Shown here one piece after another: positions 1-6,251 of a stretch of 11,470 nt of DNA. Origin of the DNA: Verrucomicrobia bacterium UBA2460 (lineage in GTDB: Bacteria; Verrucomicrobiota; Verrucomicrobiia; Methylacidiphilales; Verrucolacustridaceae); contig DDPU01000048.1 in NCBI GenBank assembly GCA_002342345.1, positions 598 through 12,067 on the forward strand, written 5' to 3'. The notes under the pieces were generated by a model, which saw only the letters and a list, made by a program, of their open reading frames with translations, made no database searches and was not told the origin of the DNA. The stretch's first letter is position 1, and each line of letters starts with the position of its first letter. A program made the translations under genes and the position numbers.

Positions 1-62
1 GCCGGCAGTTTGCTCGTGCCCAGGAGCGCCCCCAACCCCCTGCCCAACGGTGCTTTGGCCAT
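1..62 (-). CDS. parB: Chromosome partitioning protein ParB, N-terminal fragment (cut by window edge)
   Basis: Reading leftwards from an ATG at 62-60 gives 20 codons, MAKAPLGRGLGALLGTSKLP, before the window ends. The segment PLGRGLGALLG is the characteristic N-terminal box of chromosomal ParB/Spo0J proteins. In characterised ParB proteins this arginine-containing box contacts the partner ATPase ParA and stimulates its ATP hydrolysis. ParB itself is a CTP-dependent clamp that loads at parS sites near the origin and drives origin segregation. The CTPase and DNA-binding domains lie outside the window. There is no strong ribosome binding site before the ATG, only a short AAGA. No parA lies directly upstream, although parA-parB is the common order. 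The identification rests on one short but very characteristic motif with the right start position. Confidence 0.8.
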   Translation of the reverse strand, partial: MAKAPLGRGLGALLGTSKLP

Positions 63-272
63 TCTTGAGACGGTAAGATTCCCCGAACCAGCGTCAACCT
101 GTCCGAAGCCATTTTTCAAATAACCTTGGAAAAGGATGGGTACGATGGGGTCGGCTGTTTTTCCAGGACTCGGGCAGGACCGGTTGACCAGGGCCACCCC
201 ACGGGAATCCATTTTTTGGGGAGCTCAAAAATCCACCGGGACGTGCGCCCCCAAAGCCGGAAGGACCGGAGT
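63..272. other. Intergenic region between DUF2141 gene and parB
   Basis: This 210-nt stretch is the largest non-coding gap in the window. It lies behind the stop of the DUF2141 gene and ahead of parB on the same strand. I found no convincing gene, no parS-like palindrome (consensus TGTTTCACGTGAAACA) and no strong GC hairpin followed by a T run. A short CCGG-TCCTT-CCGG inverted repeat just after the DUF2141 stop is too weak to call a terminator. The right end of the gap probably ends the upstream operon, and the left end probably holds the parB promoter. Confidence 0.5.
70..97 (-). promoter_or_regulatory. Candidate sigma-70-type promoter for parB
   Basis: On the minus strand, TTGACG (complement of 92-97, five of six matches to TTGACA) is followed by a 16-nt spacer and TACCGT (complement of 70-75, three of six matches to TATAAT). 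Transcription would then begin about 1-2 nt before the parB ATG, giving a nearly leaderless message. The -10 element is poor, so this is only a suggestion. Confidence 0.2.
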
Positions 273-719
273 CTACTTTTTTAGATGGATCGTCAGCCCA
301 AGTTCCGGGGCATTGAGCTCAAATTTGGAATCACTGAAATCCGCAGGCCCCAGGAAACCGGTGGCATCGTTGGAAAAACCCCAAGGCTCCTCGGGCGACC
401 CCATAAATCCGGCTTTCATCTTTCCATCGCCGTCGAGGTCCTGGAAGACCTTGATTGCGTAGGTGCCGTAGGGCACGGACGGAAAGGTCGTCTTGACGCT
501 GTCCCCCTTCGCTTCGACGACCCGGAACAGGTATTTCGGCGCCTCAAAGCTACCGGAATCAAAATCCTTGGCGTTTTTCTCCAGAACGATCCTGACCTGA
601 CCCTGCCCCGCCAAGACCCCCTCAACCTTCAGTTGGATGGTGCCGGATTTGTTTTCCTGCGCGTTCCCCAACCAGGAAAACAGAAATGTCAGACATGCGG
701 CCATCAAAAGTGTTTTCAT
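273..719 (-). CDS. Secreted DUF2141 domain protein
   Basis: This is a 148-residue protein with a clear Sec signal peptide: Lys2, a hydrophobic stretch over about residues 4-18, and probable cleavage after Ala20. The remainder matches the DUF2141 pattern: a short beta-rich domain with the conserved VFQDLDGDGK segment (residues 91-100), which is followed by GSPEEPWGFSND (107-118). The aspartate-glycine run DLDGDG (94-99) resembles a calcium-binding loop, but metal binding is not established. DUF2141 proteins are exported and their function is unknown. The gene begins 12 nt after the stop of the 470-aa protein gene and is probably last in the yggS operon. Family assignment is confident, but no function can be given. 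Confidence 0.88.
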   Translation of the reverse strand: MKTLLMAACLTFLFSWLGNAQENKSGTIQLKVEGVLAGQGQVRIVLEKNAKDFDSGSFEAPKYLFRVVEAKGDSVKTTFPSVPYGTYAIKVFQDLDGDGKMKAGFMGSPEEPWGFSNDATGFLGPADFSDSKFELNAPELGLTIHLKK

Positions 720-731
720 GGTTTTTCCATG

Positions 732-2144
732 TTAACGGGGGGCACGGTAGCCGAGCAATCGGCGGCGGCGGATGAGATGGACCACCGGCGCAGGCACATT
801 CTTTTCCCAACCCTTCTTGCCGGAGCGGATGTTACGGAGAATCTCGGAACTCGAGCAGGGAGGCAGATCCCGCTCCTCCCCGGCCAAATCCACAATGCGC
901 CCGGTCCGGACAAGATACCGGTAAATCTCCCGGATCGGCTCGGGCACGGTGAGGTTGTGCCCCGTGACAAATGCCCCGGTCACGGGATCGTGCCCGGGCT
1001 GAACCAGCAACTTCACCCCGGGCAGAAAGAGTCTTCCCATCGCCTCGAGGATCCCGCCGGAAAGGTCACTGTAAAACTGCTCCTCCAGCATTTTGGCCAG
1101 AAGGGGCACACCGATGACGAAGCCGACGGAACCCTTGGTCCGCTGGGTGATGTACCAGGCCAGGCGGTGAAAGCGGAAGATATTGGTCACCATCACCGTC
1201 CGCTTCAGCGCCCCCATGCAGTCCACCCGGTCGAGAAAGTCCTCGATCCCGGCCTTCCGGCTCCGCACCAGGTTGCGCATGGTGATCTCGCAAACCTCCA
1301 CGATTTCACGACCCTTGTTTTCGGGATCGGCACGGAAAACCGCGGAGGCCTTGGCCATCATCCGCATATGGAAGTTGGTGATCGGGCGGTAGTGTCCCCG
1401 CAGAAGCAGCACCGATTTGTTGTAAAAACTGTCCTCCGCCTCCAGGTTCTCGCCGGTGGCGGCAAAGAGGGCCACCGGGGTGAGGTTGGATCGCACGAGC
1501 TTCAGGCTGGCCAGCCGGTTGTCGACGCGCGCGAACACCGGCCCGCCGAAGGCCACCATGTCCACCTCCAGCCGCCCATAACGAATGCCATCCATCAGAC
1601 GGCTGAGAATCTCCTCGGGATTCCTCCAGTGGAGGAAAGCGGCGTGGATGAGATTGACCCCCAGCACGCCCAAGGCCTCCATCTGTTCCGCGTTCGTCGG
1701 GTCCATCAGGCGCACATGCAGGTGGATTTCCCCCGGGGGACGGTTGGGCTCGGTCTGAAAGCGGATGCCCAGCCAGCCTTTGCCGTCGGCGGCGTGCTTG
1801 TGGCTGCGGGCGGTCACCGTGTCCGCAAACACGAAGAACCGGCTGTGATCCCCACGCTCCGCTCCAAGCCGCTCGATCAGCAGCCGGTATTCGTAATTCA
1901 ACATTTCCTGCAACCGCTCACGGGAAACGAACCGGCCCGCCTTGCCGTAGATCGCATTGCTGAAGGTCATGTCATAGGCCGACATGCTTTTGGCAATGGT
2001 TCCCGCCGCCCCGCCCGCTTGGAAAAACCAGCGAGCCACCTCCTGCCCCGCCCCGATTTCGGCAATTGTCCCGTAGTGGCGTCCGGAGAAGTTGATCTCC
2101 TGGGCCTTTTCCAGCGTGGAGAGGATCCGGGGCTGGTTTTTCAT
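732..2144 (-). CDS. Conserved 470-aa protein of unknown function
   Basis: I place the start at the ATG at 2144-2142, which overlaps the TGA of mpg as ATGA. An in-frame ATG 48 nt upstream would lie deep inside mpg, and the conserved family sequence begins just after Met1 of the shorter form. The protein has 470 residues, no signal peptide and no obvious membrane segment. Landmark segments are YGTIAEIGAGQEVARWFF (24-41), GGAAGTIAKSMSAYDM (44-59), VDNRLASLKLVR (208-219), GGILEAMGRLF (363-373) and a C-terminal WEKNVP...RRRLLGYR. I recognise a bacterial family whose members carry inconsistent database names such as TonB-dependent receptor or nicotinamide-nucleotide adenylyltransferase. Neither fits: there is no beta-barrel or plug, and no HIGH/ISSTxxR nucleotidyltransferase motif. 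The glycine-rich AEIGAGQ segment could be a nucleotide-binding turn, but that is a guess. It is probably translated together with mpg. Confidence 0.85.
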   Translation of the reverse strand: MKNQPRILSTLEKAQEINFSGRHYGTIAEIGAGQEVARWFFQAGGAAGTIAKSMSAYDMTFSNAIYGKAGRFVSRERLQEMLNYEYRLLIERLGAERGDHSRFFVFADTVTARSHKHAADGKGWLGIRFQTEPNRPPGEIHLHVRLMDPTNAEQMEALGVLGVNLIHAAFLHWRNPEEILSRLMDGIRYGRLEVDMVAFGGPVFARVDNRLASLKLVRSNLTPVALFAATGENLEAEDSFYNKSVLLLRGHYRPITNFHMRMMAKASAVFRADPENKGREIVEVCEITMRNLVRSRKAGIEDFLDRVDCMGALKRTVMVTNIFRFHRLAWYITQRTKGSVGFVIGVPLLAKMLEEQFYSDLSGGILEAMGRLFLPGVKLLVQPGHDPVTGAFVTGHNLTVPEPIREIYRYLVRTGRIVDLAGEERDLPPCSSSEILRNIRSGKKGWEKNVPAPVVHLIRRRRLLGYRAPR

Positions 2145-2752
2145 GACCGGCTCCGGCTGACCCAGGGATTGTCCCGGAGGGAAAAGCGCCAAGGGAACCT
2201 CGCGGCAGGCCCGGCATAATTCACTCCCACGCGGGGACGCTTTTCGATCCGGCTGGAGGCGATGCGCATCCCGTCATCCTCGATCCGGATTGGCCCGCAA
2301 ACAAGATCGCTTCGGTCCCATGCCATGCGGATTCCCAGGGCCGCGGTCAGGGCCCCCGGTCCGCCGGTCAGCCGGAAATCCCCGGCTTGGAGTTTTCTGC
2401 GCCGCACCATCCCTTCCACGCCCTGCAGGGGTTCCACGCCGCGGATTAAAACGGCCGCGGGAACACCCATGGGGGCGGTCACCACATTGAACATCCGGTG
2501 GATGCCGTAACACAAATAGACATAAGCGGTCCCGGGAGGTCCGAACATGGACTCATTTCTCGGCGTGCGACCGCGCCAGGCATGGGAAGCCCGGTCCCGA
2601 CGTCCGCCGTAAGCCTCCGCCTCCACGATGCGTGCGGCACACTCCCCCTTGCCGGAACCGACCCGGACGATTTTACCCAAAAGATCCAGGGCCACCTCGA
2701 CGGGATCCTCCCGCTCGTAAAACGACCTAGGCAGGATTTTTTTCCGGCTCAC
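2141..2752 (-). CDS. mpg: 3-methyladenine DNA glycosylase (AAG/MPG family)
   Basis: This base-excision repair enzyme of 203 residues removes alkylated purines such as 3-methyladenine by cleaving the N-glycosidic bond. The family core is intact: IVEAEAYGG (42-50), RASHAWRGRTPRNESMFGPPG (54-74), YVYLCYGIHRMFNVV (77-91), VLIRGVEPLQG (101-111) and LTGGPGALTAALGI (128-141). By comparison with human AAG, Glu46 is the catalytic glutamate (E125), and Tyr48 and His57 correspond to Y127 and H136. The frame stays open far upstream, but the homologous region starts at a GTG (2752-2750) that overlaps the yggS stop as GTGA, so I use that start. Its own stop overlaps the next ATG. The usual length of bacterial members is about 200 residues, which fits. 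Expression is probably coupled to yggS. Confidence 0.93.
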   Translation of the reverse strand: MSRKKILPRSFYEREDPVEVALDLLGKIVRVGSGKGECAARIVEAEAYGGRRDRASHAWRGRTPRNESMFGPPGTAYVYLCYGIHRMFNVVTAPMGVPAAVLIRGVEPLQGVEGMVRRRKLQAGDFRLTGGPGALTAALGIRMAWDRSDLVCGPIRIEDDGMRIASSRIEKRPRVGVNYAGPAARFPWRFSLRDNPWVSRSRS

Positions 2753-3438
2753 CCCGAACGCGCCCCAAACAGAGCCGTGCCAATGCGCACCAGGGTGGCC
2801 CCCTCGGCGATGGCCACGGCAAAGTCCTGACTCATCCCCATGGAAAGCTCCGGCAACCCCGCGCCCAGGGATTGCTCCAGCCGGTCCCGGATTTCGCGCA
2901 ACCTGCGGAAAAAGGGCCGGGCCTCCGCCGGATCCTCCCGAAAAGGAGGAATGGCCATCAGCCCCCGCACTTCCAGCCGGGACATTCCATTCAGCGCGGC
3001 GAGAAGATTCTCCGCCTCTTCCGGTTTCGCCCCGTGCTTGGCAGCCTCTCCCCCGACGTTCACCTCCACAAAAACCCGGAGATTCTTCCCGGCCATCTCC
3101 GCGCGCTTTTGCAGTTCCTGGGCCAGTTCCAAACGGTCGACCGACTCCACCACATCGAACCACTCCACCGCCTCCTTGGCCTTATTTGTCTGAAGACCGC
3201 CGATGAAATGCCATTCCCCGCCGGGGGGCATCTCCGGGATTTTCGCCCGCGCCTCCTGGACCCGATTTTCCCCGAAAAGGCGGTGACCCATCCCCCAAAG
3301 AACACGAAGCCTTTCTGCGGGGACCTTTTTGCTCACCGCCAACAACCGTACGGAAGCCGGATCCCGCCCCGCCCCCTCAGCCGCCTTCCGAACCTCCTCG
3401 CAAATCCGGGAGTAGTTTTGCTCCAAAGGGTCGCTCAT
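2749..3438 (-). CDS. yggS: YggS/PLPBP family pyridoxal phosphate homeostasis protein
   Basis: This 229-residue cytosolic protein of the YggS/PROSC family binds pyridoxal 5'-phosphate and keeps free PLP and amino acid pools in balance. No enzymatic activity is known for the family. It shows the single TIM-barrel signature throughout: LLAVSKKVP (32-40) with Lys37 as the Schiff-base lysine, FGENRVQE (55-62), WHFIGGLQTNK (76-86), GLMAIPP (159-165), SMGMSQDFAVAI (199-210) with the phosphate-contacting serine and glycine residues, and VRIGTALFGAR (217-227). Length and start are normal. It is the first gene of a leftward operon, and its TGA overlaps the GTG of mpg. Its start lies 41 nt from the divergent LysR gene, whose product might act on the shared region. 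Confidence 0.95.
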   Translation of the reverse strand: MSDPLEQNYSRICEEVRKAAEGAGRDPASVRLLAVSKKVPAERLRVLWGMGHRLFGENRVQEARAKIPEMPPGGEWHFIGGLQTNKAKEAVEWFDVVESVDRLELAQELQKRAEMAGKNLRVFVEVNVGGEAAKHGAKPEEAENLLAALNGMSRLEVRGLMAIPPFREDPAEARPFFRRLREIRDRLEQSLGAGLPELSMGMSQDFAVAIAEGATLVRIGTALFGARSG

Positions 3439-3450
3439 GATTAGTTATGC

Positions 3451-3481
3451 TTGATTTGCCTCCCGAATAAGGGTGCATAAT
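3451..3481 (+). promoter_or_regulatory. Candidate lysR promoter with possible LysR-type operator
   Basis: The 41-nt gap between divergent yggS and lysR must hold at least part of the control of both genes. On the plus strand TTGATT (3451-3456) and CATAAT (3476-3481) match -35 and -10 elements at four and five of six positions, but the spacer of 19 nt is long. Within it, ATT-N9-AAT (3454-3468) is an inverted repeat that also fits the AT-N11-AT, T-N11-A pattern bound by LysR-type regulators. This would suit autoregulation and control of yggS. The motif is short and may be chance. Confidence 0.22.
3469..3473 (+). promoter_or_regulatory. Ribosome binding site of the LysR gene
   Basis: AAGGG ends 6 nt before the ATG at 3480. 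This favours that start over the in-frame ATG at 3492 (Met5), which has no purine-rich sequence at a suitable distance, although many family members begin at the equivalent of Met5. Confidence 0.45.
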
Positions 3482-4412
3482 GGCCCCAATCATGCAGGTG
3501 GAATCTTTTCGCGTTTTCCGGGATCTCGTGGAAACCAAGTCGTTCAGCCGCTCCGCGTCCCTGAACGGGATCACCCAGTCTGCCGTCAGCCAACAACTCC
3601 GCTCCATCGAGACGCGGCTTCGCGTGCCCCTGCTGGAAAGGACCAGCAAACAGTTTGCCCTCACCCGCGAAGGGCAACTCCTCTATGAGGCAAGCCGGGA
3701 GATCATCGCTCACTACCAGCGATTCCAGCACCAGCTGGAAGAAATGAGAAATATCATTTCCGGCAACATCCGGCTGGTGGCGGTGCCGAGCGTGGGAATT
3801 CATGAGCTTCCCCCCTACATCAGGGAGTTCCTCAAGACCTTTCCCCAGGTGAAAATCCAGGTCGATTACCGCCGTTCCAACGAGGTGTACGAGTCGGTGA
3901 CCGATGGCGACGCGGACGTGGGTTTCGTCGCCTTTCCCTCGCCCCGCAAGGGGTTGAAGGTGGAGACCTTCAAAAAAGATACCCTCCACATCATCGCCGC
4001 CCCGGGTCATCCCCTCATGAAGAGGGGGGCGGTTGCCCTTTCGGACCTGGGGCAGTTCAAAATGGTCTCCCTCGCCCCCGAAACCCCCACCCGGCAGGGG
4101 TTGGACAAGATTCTCGCCGCACGGGGACTTCGCTTTCAGCCAAAGATGGAATTCGACAACGTGGAAACCCTCAAAAATGCCGTGGAAATCGATGCGGGGG
4201 TGGCCTTCCTGCCAAAGTCCGTCGTCGCGAAGGAACTGGCCTCCGGTTCCCTCGTGGTGCTTGCCCATGCCGGGCCGCCCATTCTGCGGCCCTTGGGGGT
4301 GGTGTCCCGGGCCTCCCGTGTGGTCAGTCCTGCGGTGAAGCGCTTTCTCAAGGCCTTCAAGGGAGGGAAAACCACCGTACCATCCGGCGGTCCGGAAAAC
4401 CTGCCCGAGTGA
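3480..4412 (+). CDS. LysR-family transcriptional regulator
   Basis: This is a 310-residue DNA-binding regulator. The N-terminal winged helix-turn-helix is typical: SFRVFRDLVETKSFSRSAS (9-27), TQSAVSQQLRSIETRL (32-47) as the recognition helix and linker start, and LLERTSKQFALTREG (51-65). A linker helix follows to about residue 90. A two-lobed periplasmic-binding-protein-like effector domain covers about 95-300 (IRLVAVPSVGIHELPP at 97-112, DGDADVGFVAFP, FLPKSVVAKEL near the end). The QSAVSQQ type resembles CysB/CbbR-like members, but the effector cannot be read from sequence. The gene diverges from yggS and its TGA overlaps the GTG of the following Fur gene, so the two regulators are probably made from one message. 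Its targets may include itself and yggS (inference). Confidence 0.93.
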   Translation: MAPIMQVESFRVFRDLVETKSFSRSASLNGITQSAVSQQLRSIETRLRVPLLERTSKQFALTREGQLLYEASREIIAHYQRFQHQLEEMRNIISGNIRLVAVPSVGIHELPPYIREFLKTFPQVKIQVDYRRSNEVYESVTDGDADVGFVAFPSPRKGLKVETFKKDTLHIIAAPGHPLMKRGAVALSDLGQFKMVSLAPETPTRQGLDKILAARGLRFQPKMEFDNVETLKNAVEIDAGVAFLPKSVVAKELASGSLVVLAHAGPPILRPLGVVSRASRVVSPAVKRFLKAFKGGKTTVPSGGPENLPE

Positions 4413-4891
4413 GAAAAACCGAGACCTCGGCACCGCACACGGCCCACGGAAGGGCGCTGGAATGCATGCGCTCCCAGTCGATGCGCCTGACGCTGCAGAG
4501 AAGGTTGGTGGTGGAGATGACCTTCGCCACCCGCGACCATTTCACCGCAGAATCCCTGCTCGCCCAATGCCGCCGGCGCAACGGAAAGGTTTCCCGCGCA
4601 ACCGTCTACCGCACGCTCGCATTTCTGGTGAAGGCAGGGCTGCTCCGACAGGTGGGGTTGGGACAACAGTCACCCCAGTATGACCCCAACTTTGCCGACG
4701 CCCCGCGACACGGTCACTTCGTCTGTGTCGACTGCCAGAAGGTGGTGGAATTCCACGACCCGTGCCTCGACGTCCGGGAATCCATCGTCACCAAGGAACA
4801 CGGCTTCAGCCCGAAGCGCGTCAGCCTTCAGATCGAGGCGTCCTGCGACGCTTTCCGGGAAAAGGGCGTCTGTCCACGACGCGCCGGCTGA
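4409..4891 (+). CDS. Fur-family transcriptional regulator
   Basis: This is a 160-residue metal- or peroxide-responsive repressor of the Fur superfamily. The winged helix is clear: MRLTLQRRLVVEMTF (25-39), DHFTAESLLAQC (43-54) and KVSRATVYRTLAFLVKAGLL (60-79), the recognition helix. The dimerisation part has HGHFVCVDCQKVVEF (101-115), giving His101, His103 and the first zinc cysteine pair Cys106/Cys109. The usual second CxxC near the C terminus is not standard: Cys146 is followed by Asp-Ala-Phe and the next cysteine is Cys155. The GTG start overlaps the LysR stop (GTGA). An ATG at 4466 is an alternative, but it would cut into the first conserved helix (RALECMRSQSMRLT). Whether it senses iron, zinc, manganese or peroxide cannot be decided, so I give no subfamily symbol. 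Confidence 0.92.
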   Translation: MRKTETSAPHTAHGRALECMRSQSMRLTLQRRLVVEMTFATRDHFTAESLLAQCRRRNGKVSRATVYRTLAFLVKAGLLRQVGLGQQSPQYDPNFADAPRHGHFVCVDCQKVVEFHDPCLDVRESIVTKEHGFSPKRVSLQIEASCDAFREKGVCPRRAG

Positions 4892-4943
4892 GTCCGTTTG
4901 CCTTGGCCATAAGGAACTTTTCCGGTACGGTGTCTTTCGGATT

Positions 4944-6242
4944 ATGAAAATTTCCATGGAAAATGCCGGAGGTTGCCGGCGGCGCGTGAAGGGGGAAATT
5001 CCCGCCGAACACGTCCGCAAAAAGGAGGAACAGGTTACGCTCTCCTTTCAAAAGTCTGCCCGCCTTCCCGGCTTTCGCCCGGGCCGCGCTCCCCTCGAGA
5101 TGGTCCGCAAACGCTACGCTCCCGACATCCAAGCCGAACTGCGGGAAGCTCTCCTTCGGGAGGGTCTGCGCACCGCGGTGGAGAAGGAAAAACTTCTCCT
5201 CGTGGACGACCCGGCGGTCGAGGAGGCCGATTTCGGCAAGGACCGGGGTTTTCGGTTCATTCTTCGGGTCGACCTTGCCCCGGAATTCAAGCTGCCCGCC
5301 GCCAAAGGCCTGAAGATCCCCAAAAAGAACGCCGAACCGGTCACGGACAAGGACGTGGAGAACGCCCTCGGGCAGTTGGCCGAACCGATGGCGCACTTCC
5401 ACAACCTTGAGCCACGCCCCGCCCGGGAGGGGGATTTTGTCGTCCTCGACCTGGAAGGAACCTGTGGCGGCAAAAAAATCACGGAGATTGCCCCTCAGGC
5501 GGGCCAACTCGCCGCCGCCAAGAAACTCTGGCTCTGGCTGAAACCTGACTCCTTCCTTCCCGGTTTTTGCGCGGGCATCACCGGGATGAAGCCGGGGGAG
5601 ACCAAGGAATTGGAGGTGAAATTCCCGGCGGACTTTTCCCAGGTGCCCCTCCGCGGCCAGACGGGACGCTATACCGTCACCCTGCATGAACTGAAAGAGC
5701 GCCATGTTCCGGACATCGACGAGGCCTTTTGTCAGGAGCACTACAAGATCTCCCTGGAGGAACTGAAAAAGCGGATCCGCGAGGATCTGGTCGCCTCCCG
5801 GGAATCCGCCGTCCGCTCCGAGGACTCCCGCGCCGTCACCACCGCCCTCCTCTCGGCCGTAAAGATGGATGTGCCCGAGCCGATGCTCGAGGAGGAACGC
5901 CGCCGCCTCGTGGCCCGCCTGGTCGAGGAAAACCAGCGCCGAGGCGTTCCCCAGGAGGAGCTTCTCAAGCACAAGGACGAGATCCTCGCCGCAGCCGGCA
6001 GAAACGCGGAGGAGAACGTGAAACTTTCCTTCCTCCTCCGCAAGGTGGCCGAGGTGGAGGGACTCAAGGTGGAGGAAACAGAGATCCTTCAGGAAGTGGC
6101 CCATCTGGCCGCCCACTCAGGACAGGACATCCGCCTGTTTGCCAAACGACTGCAAAAATCGGGCGCTTTGCCCTCACTTGCTGACACGCTGTTGCGGCGC
6201 AAGACGGTCGATTTTCTTTTGCAACACGTCGTCCGGTCCTAG
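4944..6242 (+). CDS. tig: Trigger factor (ribosome-associated chaperone / prolyl isomerase)
   Basis: This 432-residue protein has the same length as E. coli trigger factor. It binds at the ribosome exit tunnel and shields nascent chains. The N-terminal domain (1 to about 115) starts MKISMENAGGCRRRVKGEIP and contains the docking signature as GFRPGRAP (43-50); the usual lysine of GFRxGKxP is arginine here. The FKBP-type PPIase domain covers about 157-255, from EGDFVVLDLEG to LPGFCAGITGMKPGE and TVTLHELKERHVPDID. The rest is the long helical C-terminal domain that forms the arms and cradle. The frame is open far upstream inside the Fur gene, but homology begins at the ATG at 4944. It starts 52 nt after the Fur gene and 9 nt before clpP, so it probably shares transcripts with clpP and clpX. 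Only a weak promoter candidate (TTGGCC, 17 nt, TACGGT; 4903-4931) is visible. Confidence 0.95.
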   Translation: MKISMENAGGCRRRVKGEIPAEHVRKKEEQVTLSFQKSARLPGFRPGRAPLEMVRKRYAPDIQAELREALLREGLRTAVEKEKLLLVDDPAVEEADFGKDRGFRFILRVDLAPEFKLPAAKGLKIPKKNAEPVTDKDVENALGQLAEPMAHFHNLEPRPAREGDFVVLDLEGTCGGKKITEIAPQAGQLAAAKKLWLWLKPDSFLPGFCAGITGMKPGETKELEVKFPADFSQVPLRGQTGRYTVTLHELKERHVPDIDEAFCQEHYKISLEELKKRIREDLVASRESAVRSEDSRAVTTALLSAVKMDVPEPMLEEERRRLVARLVEENQRRGVPQEELLKHKDEILAAAGRNAEENVKLSFLLRKVAEVEGLKVEETEILQEVAHLAAHSGQDIRLFAKRLQKSGALPSLADTLLRRKTVDFLLQHVVRS

Positions 6243-6251
6243 CATCGCTCT

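Noticed and set aside
1..123. A plus-strand frame ending in TAA at 123, considered as the tail of a gene
   Set aside because: The 40 codons show no family pattern, while the opposite strand gives a convincing ParB start.
285..2219. A 644-codon open frame on the plus strand opposite the 470-aa and DUF2141 genes
   Set aside because: It is antisense to two genes with clear family features. Its translation is rich in His, Gly, Pro and Arg with no recognisable domain, as expected for a GC-rich shadow frame.
2753..3163. N-terminal extension of the 3-methyladenine DNA glycosylase
   Set aside because: The frame stays open, but the extra 137 codons lie inside yggS in another frame and resemble nothing in the glycosylase family. 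The GTG overlapping the yggS stop gives the normal length.
3441..4433. A 330-codon minus-strand frame opposite the LysR gene
   Set aside because: It is antisense to a clear LysR regulator and has no recognisable motif.
4821..6116. A 431-codon minus-strand frame opposite trigger factor
   Set aside because: It is fully antisense to tig and shows no domain pattern; the composition is that of a shadow frame.
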